A stretch of DNA of 64,000 bases from Euglena gracilis. Taxonomy: Eukaryota > Euglenida > Euglenophyceae > Euglenales. Positions 11,851 to 22,950 of the stretch are shown here, in pieces. The DNA is taken from positions 56,628,433-56,692,432 of the forward strand of contig CP154954.1 in NCBI GenBank assembly GCA_039621445.1, given 5' to 3'. The notes beneath the pieces were generated by a model, which was given only the letters and a program-made list of their open reading frames with translations, had not been told where the DNA came from and searched no databases. Both the position numbers and the translations under genes were made by a program. Every line of letters starts with the position of its first letter. The first letter of the stretch is position 1.

Positions 11851-12349
11851 AACAGCCTGGCTGGGAGCTGCTGGCCGGAAATTAGGTCCCCAAGGGGTAT
11901 TCCCATCTGTTTCAGAAATGCTTTGACTTAGAGTTCTGAAAGGCAATGCAGTGAAACGATGGAAGCATTGGAAAATGCTAAATCCATTACAATTTTTTTT
12001 AAATTGTTTGAACGCAAACCCTCGGAGGTCAATCCCATTCCCATCCCAACAGCGAACGGATCAGGAAGCACCAAACCCCTGGGCAGCCAGGTTCGTCATC
12101 CCTCTCCGACCATGCCCCTCCGCCCACAGTCCCGATGGACTCCACACCGTGGCCAGACCTTAATACTTCAGGGGGGGGATAATTGAGATCAGAGGAGGAC
12201 ACACCCAATCACAACCCTGTGATAACCCTAACCCTGTGACCAGTGGTGCACCTGTGAGAAAAATTGGTAAACTGGGGGGGGAAACAAATTACAATAGCAC
12301 ACCTGTTGATCCATTTGAAGAATGGCCTGAACTCATCTTCCATCTTCAA

Positions 12350-12562
12350 TGGTGGGAAAAAAATTCTGCAAAAAAAATGCAAAAAATTGCGGAAAAATTG
12401 CGGAAATTGCAGAAAAATTGCGGAAAAGTGCGGAAAAATTGCGGAAATTGCGGAAAATTACGGAAATTGCGGAAAAATTGTGGAAAATTGCGGAAAATTG
12501 CGGAAATTGCGGAAAATTGCGGAAAATTGCGGAAATTGCGGGAAAATTGCGGATATCAATTT
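12350..12562. repeat. TTGCGGAAA minisatellite
   Basis: About twenty units of ATTGCGGAAA/ATTGCGGAA in tandem. The ORFs over it (Asn-Cys-Gly-Lys-Leu-Arg repeats) are artefacts. 11.86-12.35 and 12.57-13.04 kb hold no recognised gene. Confidence 0.9.
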
Positions 12563-13045
12563 CCCCCCCCCTGAATACTTACCCTCCCACTGCTTGCCAC
12601 AAAGTTGGTGGGAGAGGTGTGAGAAGCAATGTGTTGTGAAAAAGAAAACAAAAAAAACAATGACAACGGTGCATCTCCAGAAAGAGAAGAAATCAAACAT
12701 TCAAAAAATGCGCATTCCTGAGATCTCTGTGCTGTTTGTGTGTGAAACCATCGCGCAGGAGAAAAAATGTTGGGGAGTCACAACCCAAGAAATGTCAAAG
12801 CACCCAAGTATCATCCTCCAAACAAGCAACGCATCAAAGTCTGGCCTTTGCCCTCCACTGCCCGCAACGTCCCCGTCGGTCCGACGTTCAGGCCCTTAAA
12901 GGCCGCGCCAGGGGCCAGTTCTGCGCGGTGCCACCGACGCTGTCATCCGCAAATGGACAAAAAATGAGCCGATGAGGGGGTTGGGGGCGTCCAGCCCCCC
13001 CCCCCCTCTCTGCTCAACCCCAGCCGGCCCCTGCGCGGCGTCCAC

Positions 13046-13180
13046 CTGCCGGGCGTGCGCTGCTCGGCGGGCGCTGGACAGGCGGCGGGCGGCGGCCGGA
13101 GCGGGCCGGGCGGGGGCCAGGCCGACGTCCATCAGCGTCGGGGTCAGCCGCCGTCCGAGGTCGCGGCAGACCGAGACCCA
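13046..13180 (-). CDS. Internal exon, Ala/Arg-rich, unidentified protein
   Basis: A 45-codon phase-0 exon between acceptor TTTTCCCTGAG and donor GTGGAC. It begins WVSVCRDLGRRLTPTLMDVG and continues as an Ala/Arg-rich helix. Its acceptor lies in the duplicated target of the hAT-like element at 13183-13442, and the frame upstream of that element stays open and in phase. No family recognised. Confidence 0.5.
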
Positions 13181-13182
13181 CT

Positions 13183-13442
13183 CAGGGAAAATTTTTTGAG
13201 ACCGGGGGGAGGGGGGCCCCCCCACCCACCCACCCACATCCTGGCGGGCCCCCCTGGGGGGGGGGGATCCCGGGGGAACCACTCAATCTTCCCCGAAAAT
13301 GGCCAAAAATCACGAAATGCCAGAAATGGCACCTTTTCAAAAAATATCGGCCCCTTTGGCGCCGAAAAGTATAACCCACCCCACTCCGGGGGGGGGGGGC
13401 TCAGCCGGACCCCCCGGGGTCCACAACTTAAAAAAAAACCTG
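13183..13442. mobile_element. hAT-like MITE, copy 1 (260 bp)
   Basis: Starts CAGGGAAAATTTTTTGAGACC and ends AACTTAAAAAAAAACCTG. Flanks GACCCACT and ACCCCACT match at six of eight positions. The body shares the family pattern: G/C-run blocks, CCCGAAAATGGCCAAAAATC and a GGCGCCGAAAA core. Confidence 0.8.
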
Positions 13443-13444
13443 AC

Positions 13445-13640
13445 CCCACTGCTGCCAATGAACAACCTACTGCCCGCAAATTGTAAGCGGGGGAGGGGGG
13501 GGGCTCGAAACCCGGTTTCCCTTCGCGGGCGTTGCCTTTCCCCAACCGCCGAGCGAGGCGGCGGCTGCGGCGGCAGCGACGCACCAAACCGAAGGATCCG
13601 TTTGGCCCGGCCCACGCCCTCTGCTGGAGGGTCGAAGGGA
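13445..13640 (-). CDS. Possible exon upstream of the MITE
   Basis: A minus-strand frame (segments EGVGRAKRILRFGASLPP and RLQFAGSRLFIGSSG) is open up to the MITE and in phase 0 with the exon at 13046-13180. The upstream border may be the acceptor CCCTCCAGCAG near 13640. Pro/Arg-rich, no family recognised; competing frames here are also open. Confidence 0.3.
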
Positions 13641-13978
13641 CTCAGCGGGGAAGGAGCCGTGGGCGGAGCCGGGGGATTGAGAACAGACTCTGGGACGACG
13701 GGCCTCCAGGCAACAACGTCCGTGGAGCGATTCTGATGGCTCATTACATGGTTGCAGTTTTGGGAAAATGAATTCCCAGGCACAATGATGGGAAACACAT
13801 GACATGGCCACGTGTTCTGTGTTCATGTGGAGGTCAAATTGTAATAATTGAACAAAAAATCAAAACTAACAAACAATAAACAAAAATTGCTAAAATAAAT
13901 AAGTAAATAAATGTATAAAACAAATAAATAAATAGACAAACAAACAAACAAACAAACAACAAAACAAATAAAATAAAA

Positions 13979-14057
13979 CGAATGAATGAATGAATGAATG
14001 AATGAATGAATGAATGAATGAATGAATGAATGAATGAATGAATGAATGAATGAATGA
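13979..14057. repeat. (GAAT)n tetranucleotide microsatellite
   Basis: About twenty perfect GAAT units, flanked by AAAT/AACA-rich imperfect repeats (13845-14130). The Ile-His-Ser-Phe ORFs are translations of it. Confidence 0.95.
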
Positions 14058-14454
14058 ACAAATAAATAAATTAATAATAATAATAATAATAATTAATAAC
14101 AAATAAAATAAATAAATTAGTTAATTAATTGAGTCGTGCATTCTTCGCCATGCTGTGCTGTGCTCCTGCACACTGGGTTCTGGGTTCTGCTGTGTGTTCT
14201 GTGTTGTGTTGTGCTGTTGTATCCATGGTTCGTTGTTGATGAAACTCCTTGCCATACTGACTGTTACCTGTCCATTTTCCTTGTTCCCATTGCCACCTCG
14301 AGAAGCATATTCCGGTTAGTTTTCCATCACAGTGATTGACCATCTGGAGAGGAAGAGACCACCAGGGGCGGCTGATTGTTTGGGGTGTTTATTTGAGGGA
14401 GGGCATATGTGCAAGCGTGCGTGTGCGCGTGCATACATACATGTGTGCGTGTAC

Positions 14455-14498
14455 CCCGGCCGGTACATGATCTTGGGCACTGGCTGCTTCCACACAGC
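14455..14498 (-). CDS. Possible micro-exon
   Basis: A short minus-strand segment encoding AVWKQPVPKIMYRPG between an ACCTTGCAAG acceptor-like site and a GTACAC donor. It looks coding but is too short for a firm call. It would sit between the exons at 14.9 and 13.5 kb. Confidence 0.25.
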
Positions 14499-14821
14499 CT
14501 TGCAAGGTCCAACGCCTCCCTCCGCCCCTCCCAGGAGATGAGCGACGCACCAGAAAAGGTAGAAAGGCAAAGAGGCAAAGACGACATCGGTCCCGCCGAG
14601 GAAAGTTTTTGTCTCGAAGCCCTCAACCAGAGGTTCCATCAATCAATCAATCAGTCAGTCAGCCAATCAAGAGCTCCATTGGAATCCCACGGACCAGAGC
14701 CTGGTGGGGGGTCCGGGTGGGGGCCGGGCGGAGGTGGACGTGTGGCGCCAGTCGAGGTGGGGGGGTCAGGGCAGAGGCCACTGCGGAGGGCGGGGGGGGG
14801 GGAGGACCGGAAACTGTGGAC

Positions 14822-14923
14822 CTGCTGTGCATTGGCGCGGTGGTCCCTGGGGCGGAAGAGGGGCCCGGGGCCAACTGTGGGCAGCCGGGGCGGGGGGCTG
14901 CGGGGCGCGGCCCGGGTCGGCCC
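14822..14923 (-). CDS. Internal exon, Pro/Arg-rich, unidentified protein
   Basis: A 34-codon phase-0 exon between acceptor GCGCCTCCACAG and donor GTCCAC, encoding GPTRAAPRSPPPRLPTVGPG and ending in PRDHRANAQQ. Both splice sites fit, and flanking frames degrade. Likely a disordered linker of the same gene as the exons at 13.05 and 17.1 kb; family unknown. Confidence 0.45.
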
Positions 14924-15009
14924 CTGTGGAGGCGCAGCGAGCACGTGGCTGGTGAGCAATCCGTGGAGGGGGACATCACGTTCACACGGAGAAGGAAGGA
15001 CCAGTCAGT

Positions 15010-16040
15010 CAGCTGGTCAGTCAATTGAATATTTGGGCAAAACAAAAGGCACTCGCTGACTCCGCTTGGCAGGAAAGACCAAATTGGCTGCCACGCATAT
15101 CGCATCCAATTCCCCCAAACCCACACATGCAAAAGGGTGGCATCTGTAAAGCGCATGACAAACGGCTGACACACATTAGGTGTCTGCATTAGGTTTTTTT
15201 GGATTTTTGTCAAAAAGAATCGACCCAAACAAGTCTTCCCGGTGAAGGATCCAAAAAAAATAGCCAAAAAGGCAGTTGTTTGCTGTTATTTTTTTTTCAG
15301 TAAAATTCACTCGAATGAATACTGTCTCAAAAATGCTAAATAGAACGCATCTAAAAAAGGATAAAAAAAGGTTCAATTTTAGAATTTTTTTCCATTATTA
15401 CTATTATTATTTACTATTTTACTGTACACTTCCTTTACTTTACATTACTTTATATTTACTATTTATTTATTACTGTTATTTTTACTATTTTTGGATCATT
15501 GACACACTTTTATAATTTAGAAAGCCTATTTTTTTGGATTTCATCTGAAAATCCCGAGGTGACCTTTTACGTCGATGCAGTGTGCAGCGTGCTGCTTTGT
15601 CACATTTTGGAGTTATTTTCTCTGCATCCAGGTTGGGCCACGATTCTACTTTCCCAATCACCTTGTTTGAAGGGAGAGCTTGCTCTTTGAGGTAATTTAT
15701 TGGTTTGCTTTTATGCCCTCTCCCCGGGTATAAATGCTGACGAGGGCGTTGGTTGCAGTCCCAACAAAAAAGACGGGAAACAAATGCGATGGGAAAACAC
15801 CCAATTTTCGCAATCAATTCTGCCTGTACCTTTCTTACACTCTTCGGTGGACCCACTGCTGGCAAATCTCTTTGTTGTGAGAAGGATGCTTGTGGGGAGA
15901 TGAGAATAGGAAGGACGACTTAATTGTGATGTTCCTGGTCGATCCTCAGGTGATGTACAGTTGGGTTCACATGGACGACTTCGGTTGACCCTGCCTAATC
16001 ATGGCAACTTGATAAATGGCCACCGTCACCTGGAGAATTG
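15010..16040. other. No recognised gene, AT-rich
   Basis: TTATTATT-rich stretches at 15390-15490 and no coding-like islands on either strand. Probably intron or intergenic. Confidence 0.4.
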
Positions 16041-16044
16041 GCAG

Positions 16045-16320
16045 ATTATTATAAGTCAAGAAATTGTTTGGTGAAAATCTGACCCCAAAGATGGCAATTT
16101 TCAGCAAATTTGGTCAGAATGGCATTTTTGATGATGGTCAGAAATTTTTTTCCGAAAAATCACTTTTGGGTGGTTTGCGGCCGAAAAAATCGTCCCTGGC
16201 GGTTTTCATTTTTCTTCCTGGGGGGGGGGGCAAGTCAAGGTTTGGGTGGTTGGCATGGTAAGTAGTGAGTGGTAAGCGGGGGGGGGGGTTCATAAGTGGG
16301 GGGTTTAGAATACGTCGTTC
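16045..16320. repeat. Dispersed repeat family 3, copy 1
   Basis: Contains the order ...AAATTGTTTGGTGAAAA, GACCCCAAA.ATGGC, AAATTTGGTCA.AATGGCATTTTT, GATGGTC, CCGAAAAAATCGTCCCTG, then a G run. The same blocks occur at 40150-40560 and in a shorter form at 29330-29520. Ends and target duplications were not resolved. Confidence 0.6.
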
Positions 16321-16324
16321 AATG

Positions 16325-17110
16325 TAAAATGAGCACCGTACAGTCAAGAGCTGCCTTGGTTTGATGGATGGAGACAGTGTGCCGCTCCTCATTGAATGCC
16401 AAGACCATTTCCTGTTTGGCCCAAGTCAACACAGTCTTTGTTCCAGTTGAATGCTGACTGCTTGGCTGGGATGTGGAGGAAAGAAAGAAAACGTTGGGCA
16501 ACGGAGTCCCAACAAAGAGTTTTCCTTTACTTCTTCTTTTTTGTGATTATCCTTGGCATTCTTGTTTCTGAAGTTTGAAAATTTTCCATTTTAACCCTCA
16601 GAGCAACCTTTTTCGTATTGTTTCCTGGCCATCTTTGATCTTCATAATTTCTGTTCAAAACTGTAATCTGGAGGCACCACACTTCCCAGCCCACTTGCCA
16701 ACCCACTGTGTATTTTGTTTTTTGTGTGTGTTTTTCTGTGTTGCGTTTTTCTGTATTTTCTTGGCTCCAAAATTTACTGCATTTTTTGCACATTTCCACA
16801 AATGCACCAAAATGCATACAAAATGCATTTTTTTGCATTTCTCCCTCAGCAACTTTTTTGGGGCGGAGCTGTGTTTTCCCCACCCTGTAGGGCCAACATG
16901 GGCGAGATGGTGTTGTCTTGCTAGGTCATTGCTTATTCTTTCTAGCTCAGTGAAAGGGATGGATATCTGGGTGTGATATTGAATAAGTAAAAGATTCCCC
17001 CTTTGGGATCTCAGCAACAGAGCAAAAAAGGAAGACTGGGTCTTATTCTGGGGAGTTAACACTAACACACCCGCAGCCCAGACCATTGAACAGAACAGAA
17101 CAGAAGAGAG
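16325..17110. other. No recognised gene
   Basis: T-rich and AT-moderate sequence with TTTTTTGCATTT runs near 16770-16860. The overlapping ORFs on both strands show no conserved motif. Confidence 0.35.
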
Positions 17111-17119
17111 GGGACGCAC

Positions 17120-17200
17120 CGTTGGCCAGGCTCTTGCCAGCCGGGGGCCGTTCCCCTGGAGAGTTCAACAGGTCAACGGCCCCCGGCATGCGGGTGGGCT
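17120..17200 (-). CDS. Possible exon, unidentified
   Basis: A minus-strand segment with MPGAVDLLNSPGERPPAGKS ends at the donor-like GTGCGT. The GC-rich island (17.1-17.3 kb) stands out from its flanks. The upstream border is unclear (GGCCGTGAG near 17200 is one option). It lies downstream of the CCDC97-like exons and may belong to that gene or the next. Confidence 0.3.
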
Positions 17201-17399
17201 CACGGCCAGTGGGGCGGGGCAGCCAGCCCCGAGGACGTCGCCGCCACGCAGGCGCCTCCCACCGGACAGTACACCCCTCTTTGGCGCTCCACCACGAACG
17301 CAGCACGACAGGGGAGTTGTTAAGGACTCGGGCGGCAGGGGGACAGGCTGGCTGGGGAAGAAGAGCTGGCCGGACCTCCCCCCTGAGGGTCTGGGGACC

Positions 17400-18200
17400 A
17401 AACGCCAGTGGGGGACCCTGACACCTTGGAGGGCATCCAGCACTTTTCTCCATCCAGCAGCTCCCAGGAGGTCCAAGGTTGGAGAAAAGGCTGCTGGCTG
17501 GACCATACACTGACTTAACAGCTGGCCACCCTCCTGGGCAGGGAATTTCTTCAGGACCCCCCCCCCCCCAGGGGTCCAGCCGGCCGGCTGGAAAAAGGTG
17601 CTGGCTGGACTCCCCTGGGGGGGGGGGGGTCCAGGGAGGTGGTTACCCAGCCGAGACCCCCCCAAAAAACCAGGCAAAACAGCCCAAATCAACCTGGGAT
17701 GCATTTTTCAGCTAAAGATTTTGAGGTGAAACCCCAAATAAAAGTATAAAAAATGGCCCTTTTGATTTTTGGCGTTTCGCGCCAACTTTTTTTTTCGGTT
17801 CAGCCCGGCTTCGCCAGGCTGCGAAAACGTTATTCCCGCTTGACCCAGCTGGCTGGACCCCCCAGGGGGGCAGGATGGGGTCCGGCTTAAGAATTCTCTG
17901 CTCCTGGGGAGGGGGGTGACTGGCTGTTTTTAAGCCCATACCGCCACCCCCCAGGGGTCAGGAGAAAAACAACCAAAGTAACCAGGGCCGAAAGAAACCA
18001 GGAAAACATTGGCCACTTTTCCATGAATTGTGGCAACTTTTCCTTGGATTCCAAAATGGCCAACCCTGGGGTGGGTAGCGATGGACTGCTTTTCAGGGAA
18101 AAAAGTTTGAAACCCCCGGAATTCGGCTATTTCGGGGTTTTGGTACCTCTGGCTTAGGATATACCCTGATTCAGAAAAATATAGAAGCCTATCTGAGTCA
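17400..18200. repeat. GCTGGCTGGACCCCC repeat region
   Basis: Several imperfect copies of a unit combining CCAGC..GGCTGG with C or G runs (17450-17640, 17840-17900). The same unit recurs at 57.78-58.17 kb and near 19.4 kb. No gene recognised. Confidence 0.5.
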
Positions 18201-18355
18201 CGATGAAGGATTTGGGGTTGGCAGCGACATCAGCGAAAAGGGCATCACGACCCCCAAGCCATGTGGCTTTTCACGCTTGACGATGGAGTTGGGTTACAGC
18301 CAGAGGGGCTGGCTGGCTGGCGAAGGGGTGGGGACGAGGCGTCCGGGTCCCCAAC

Positions 18356-18394
18356 GTCTGCCGCACGCTCCTTCTCAAGGCATCGCTGCATCTC
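18356..18394 (-). CDS. Probable CCDC97-like helical exon
   Basis: The frame reading EMQRCLEKERAAD, preceded by MWVAE, is open here and shorter than typical ORF cut-offs. It is a charged helix like the coiled-coil part of the family. Borders (GGCAGAG acceptor-like, GTTGGG donor-like) are tentative. Confidence 0.4.
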
Positions 18395-21300
18395 CTCTGC
18401 CACCCACATGGAGGCTGCACTGCCACACCCCCATCACCCAAATCCACACAATTCAACACAATTCCACACCACTTTTTGTTATGAGATGTCAGCTCATCCA
18501 CTCATCACTGGAGGAGGCGATCTGCTAAAACAGAATCTGGACTTCAATTGCAAGTGCTTGATTGCAACTCCCCGAAATCTGGAAAATGACTTTTACTGCA
18601 GCAAACAATCTAACGCCACCACTCAAAACCACACTCAGTACTTTGACCATTGCTAACCGACCCCAGGGGGGTCACTTTTGAATTTCGGGAGTCCAGTCAG
18701 TCACTTTTGAAACCCGGTCAGCCGCTTCCCAGCCCGGGCGGGGGGAGGCTGGCAACTCGGCCAAAATGGCCCCAAAACCCCATGGATCAGGGCCATTTTT
18801 TTTTCAGATTTTCTCGACTCATTCGACGCCAGGTGGGCTTCTTTCGACCGTTTCCGGCCGACCCCCCCCCCGGCCTGTCCCAGAGCAAAAAGCAAAAGCC
18901 AGCCAATCCCTCCTGGAAAAAAAACCAGTCAGCCGCCCCCCGGGGGTGAAGTAGGACACACCTTAAGCAATGGTTGCCTTGAACCCCCCACCTTAACCGT
19001 CCCCAATCGCACCAAAAACCAAAACCTGAAAAATTTTCACTTTTCGATCTTTATGATGTACATCTTTACGAACAGGACGTCGCTTAGCGACCTGCCCCCC
19101 AAGGTTCAGCTCAGAAAATTTAGGCTGGCAGGAAGAATCCCCCCAACCCCTCATACAGATCCCCCGGCCGGACTGAACCGAATACCCAAAAAAAAACTTC
19201 AAAAAAAAACTCAAAAAAACTGCCCTAATGCAACAAAAATCAATTTTTGAACCCCGAGTTTGCCCTGGCCAGCCATCTTGTGACCCATTTTTTGCACATT
19301 TTTTGCCCATTTTTGCACCGAAAGCAAAAAATCCTGTACCGTCCAGCTGAGATTCGGGGGACTGGAAAAATAAAAACTTGTCCATGGGGCCTGAGGATGG
19401 AAAAAGGCTGCCAGCTGGCTGGGGTGCCTTCCAGCTTAAGCGGCCCTGCTTACACTGCTTATGAACCTCAACAATCACCAAATTGGGCTAAAACTGCCAA
19501 AGAAATGCCAAATTTGCCCAAATTGATCACACTCCCTCCGCAGCCAAGGTTGACAAGGCCTCACCACGTGTCATCCAAAGTTGAGGTCAAAGGCTCCCCA
19601 CCCTAATATGAACCACCTCCCCCTTCCCAGGGCGTGAGTTGTTGAATTGGTATTTCGGAGGGGTCACGAATTGCAAAATGTGTTCTCATGGGTCTGGCCT
19701 CAGTTTTGAAGGGTACACTGTGGCAGAGCTGGCTGGGGCTTTTATACGCAGGGCAGTGCGCTGCCAGTGTGTACACACCATCACTACACCCCAGTGGCTG
19801 GCTGAGCCTTTGAGGCTTGGGGTCGGGTATGGCCCACATAATTGGAGGTGTATGAAAATGCTCCACACTGTAATCGAACTCCCTAGCCCACAGAGCCAGG
19901 GCTGAAAGGAATCTGGGAAACCCTGTAAGCGGTGGGTGGGAAAGCCTGGGTGCGCAGCGGTGTGGGAGAGGGCGTCAGCAGCGCAACAGAAAACGTATCG
20001 ACTGTTTAAAAAAAAAGGCCAACGTTGGGGGGTCACCCTAAGAAGAGTGCGGCCCCGAAAGCCCCCAGCAGCCGCCCTGGCCTCCAGGTCCTCCACGAGC
20101 CGGTCCACCATGCCTCCCTGCCGGTCGCACTCGAACGTCCCCTTGTAGCGCCCGACGTACTGGTAGAACAGGAGGGGCCGCCGGCGCTGCATTTCGTACA
20201 GGCCGGCACGGCTGTCAAACCGGCCGGCGGGCGGCGTTCTCCCAACCCTCGCCTCTGGGGAACCAAAAGAGTAATGGTGCCGGGAAGGGTGCCAAAGCAG
20301 GAGTCCCAAGAACAAGAACAACCTCCACTGTGGGAGTTCGACCTCACCGGAGCCAGCCCTCACACCCCCACAGCACGGTCTGAACGGGGCGGCCCCTTTC
20401 ACATGCTGTGCCAACCAACGCAGGCACCGACACTTTACTGTGCCCACGCCCTGCTGCAGGCTGCCGGTTGGGAAGGGGGGAGTTTCACCCACCTGGGCCC
20501 TGGGAAGGTGGGCGGGGGATCGTCCAGCTTCAGACAAATTCAACCGTCATCCACCTCTCAGTCTGCCAGCCGGCGAAATACTCGCCAGATGCACGCATCA
20601 GCAGCATCTTCTGCGACAAGAGGTGGCGAATGCGCGACCTTCTTGCTTTGTGCTTGGGCAAACCAAAACCAGTGGGGGGACTTATCCATCCATCGGGGTT
20701 TATCCCCCGAAATGGCTTTCTACACAGCCATGATCGTTGCCGGACCCGCCCAAGATGCCTCCGTCCACTCGAAGGGCACCCTCATTTTTCTGGAAAAAAA
20801 TCAACAAAAATCACACACGCACTGTCCAAATCGCGCACCCCCCCCGACCATCAGAGGCGGCGCTCCACTATAAGCGCACCTGTGCTTATATTGGAGGGAG
20901 GTGTCCCGATGCAACACAGGTGCAAACCACCCTTGAACAGCTGAGTCATTGCTTTCGCATCATGCAGAACTCTGTAACCACACCTCAACAAGCATGCGTA
21001 CCCTGCATCTGCTGAACCTGCCCGCCATTGCACACGGGATCATCTATTAGACTGCAGGCTGGATCTCTCACATCCGAGCCACAGCAGGTAAACCTTATTC
21101 GGAAGGACATCGTCTGAACGTGGTTTCCTCACGAACTCGAATGAAGCACTTTACACTCTCATGAACAAAAGTTGTCTCGGGCGGGGCCACACCCGATACC
21201 GCCGGTTCCGCACCACCGAATCCGCCGACTTGCGGGGCGACCCTTGCAACCGACGGGCCTGCGCCAGGTAATGCTGCCCGCAGCGGTGGGGGGTGGGGGG

Positions 21301-22042
21301 GGGGGCGCCTGCCAACCACACAGAAGACCACAGCAGTCACAGTGGTCAGTGGAATGCATTTTTATTGCAAGCAGTGTTTGGTGGTTCTGATTGTCTGGGG
21401 CTTTTGATTTTGATGAATCAAACAATCCAGCATCAAAAGCAAGCCGATATTCAATTTAAGGAACATTCCAAGTTGTTTGCTGGAATTCTCCCAAGCGCCG
21501 CTGGCTGGACCTCGTAGTGGTCGGGGTACCAGCGGTTCAGGGCTTCCAATAGAGGCCCGTTGAGGAGCGGCCCATATCGCTCCAGGAAGACCTCGGGATT
21601 GGTCAGAAGGTACCGCATGCGATTCCGATCCTTACACAATACCTTTCCGCTGGCAATCCAGTTTAGCAAAAAGGTTTTCTCTTAAAGACATCCACAAAGC
21701 TCATAAGTGGATTCGTTCATAAATCTCTGTTGTGTGTTCGCACTTTATTCAGAATTTTATTAATTTGTGTGGTTTGTCAGATTGGCATTCAGGCAAGGGA
21801 GAGGAGAGCAAGCATCCCAACGAGTAAACCCAGGAGGTACCCAGGGAGACAGGAACTGAAAAGCAAGCAGCCCACCCTCCCTTGGCGCCGGCGGGGCCCT
21901 CGGTGCGGTGCAGGAGGTCCCGCAGCAGATCCTCGTCCGGCGCGGCGCCCGGGCGCTGGGCGTAGGAGTAGCGCATGCGGAAGTTGGGGTGGGCGAGGCA
22001 GTGGCGGAGCACGTTCTGGGCCACATCGTCAGGCAGCGACAT
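18356..22042 (-). CDS. CCDC97: CCDC97-like protein (DUF2052 family), multi-exon
   Basis: Exons read from right to left: 22042-21876, 21649-21511, about 20255-20037 and probably about 18394-18356, with further exons unresolved. It starts MSLPDDVAQNVLRHCLAHPN at a real ATG (22042). Exon 1 (phase 2 end) joins exon 2 (1 base) in frame. Exon 2 carries NPEVFLERYGPLLNGPLLEA, matching the conserved FLERxGxxL motif of CCDC97. Exon 3 carries MQRRRPLLFYQYVGRYKG, matching the R-x-PLLYEQYIG motif. Human CCDC97 has been associated with spliceosomal complexes, but the molecular role is poorly defined. The conserved acidic C-terminal region was not firmly located; the Glu tract at 10.6 kb is a distant candidate. 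The start is 828 bp from the methyltransferase stop upstream. Confidence 0.75.
18660..19990. other. Intron-like sequence, no additional exon recognised
   Basis: Contains C and G runs, AAAATGGCC motifs and an isolated CCAGCTGGCTGGGG block. No conserved coding segment was found, though an exon of the CCDC97-like gene could be hidden here. Confidence 0.3.
20037..20255 (-). CDS. CCDC97: CCDC97-like exon 3 (PLLFYQYVG motif)
   Basis: Encodes GLYEMQRRRPLLFYQYVGRY then MVDRLVEDLEARAAA. It ends before donor GTGACC. The 5' border is uncertain: CCCAGAG near 20250 gives the right phase, but a missing small exon between exons 2 and 3 is possible. Confidence 0.7.
21511..21649 (-). CDS. CCDC97: CCDC97-like exon 2 (FLERYG motif)
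   Basis: Acceptor GGATTGCCAG, donor GTCCAG. One base completes the split codon from exon 1; then RMRYLLTNPEVFLERYGPLL and ALNRWYPDHYE follow. The FLERYG block is the main family signature. Confidence 0.8.
21876..22042 (-). CDS. CCDC97: CCDC97-like exon 1 (start codon)
   Basis: Starts at ATG 22042 in the context CCGTCCATGT, just downstream of a (GAG)n tract that would lie in the 5' leader. Encodes an N-terminal helix including HPNFRMRYSYAQ and DEDLLRDLLHRTE. Ends in phase 2 before donor GTGGGC. Confidence 0.7.
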
Positions 22043-22081
22043 GGACGGCGCCGGGTCGGGCGGTCGGGGCCGACATCCGCT

Positions 22082-22230
22082 GCGAGGAGGAGGAGGAGGA
22101 GGAGGAGGAGGAGGAGGAGGAGGAGGAGGAGGAGGAGGAGGAGGAGGAGGGGGAGGGTGGAGAGGAGGAGGGGGAGGAGGAGGGAGGAGGGGGGGGGGAG
22201 GCGAGAGGAGGTCCGCGGAGGAGGGGAGGA
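22082..22230. repeat. (GAG)n trinucleotide tract
   Basis: About 22 nearly perfect GAG units followed by GGA/GGGA-rich sequence, immediately upstream of the CCDC97-like ATG. Translations give Glu, Arg, Gly or Leu runs. Confidence 0.95.
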
Positions 22231-22869
22231 GAGAAGCCCCCGCTGCCAGTGGTGAAAATAAAACGACTTCCCTCTTGGGGGGTTCAAAAAATGCCAGACC
22301 AGACCCCTCCCCCCCCCCTTCCTGCCAGATGGTGCCTTTCCCTCCTCAGATCAAACTGCCTCTTGTCTGCCAGAACTTCTGGGTGCGCCTGCCGTAAACG
22401 GCACAATGGAAATGCCTGGGTTGGCTGGGGCTGGAAAAATGACTGGGGGGATGCCAAAAAAAAAATGACCTCATCCCATTCAGATGGGGGCGATTTCTAA
22501 ACAGAATCCTGGATGACCTCTTCCTTTCTCCCTGCTCTGAGTCGGTGATGGTGCTTGAACTGCTCCTTGTGCCTTGCACCTCCTTGACACGACCTTGACA
22601 ATTTTCCTGCTGTTGAACGATATGTCAGAGGTGGGGGCAAAATGCACTGGGACAGCGCAAATTCACAGCAGCGGCAAAAATATTCAAAATTGGGGGAAAA
22701 GTTCCAATGCCAGCAATCAATGCAAGGTGCGCTGCGGAATGACGGGTCTTGTGCATAATACTTGGAGACTGAATGAGGGAGGATTGAGGGAAGACAAGAA
22801 CTGTCCAGAATGGGTGGTGATGCAACAGGGACGAACAATAGCATAAGGGGGATAGCCGCTGCACAGGCC

Positions 22870-22950
22870 TCATTCTTTTCGACCCGGAGCTGCTTTCACT
22901 GCTGCATAAATGTAATACGGCTCTGCCCACTCCTCCACCTCCAGGACAGT
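22870..22950 (-). CDS. Methyltransferase terminal exon
   Basis: Acceptor AGCTCTGCTGCAG, then TVLEVEEWAEPYYIYAAVKA and PGRKE before TGA at 22872-22870. The YYIYAAVK strand fits the last beta-strand of a class I methyltransferase. Confidence 0.65.
   Translation of the reverse strand, partial: TVLEVEEWAEPYYIYAAVKAAPGRKE

Noticed and set aside
12190-12245. AACCCTAACCCTGTG, telomere-like units (also 10900 and 25885)
   Set aside because: Only one or two TTAGGG-like units each, too short to be telomeric tracts.
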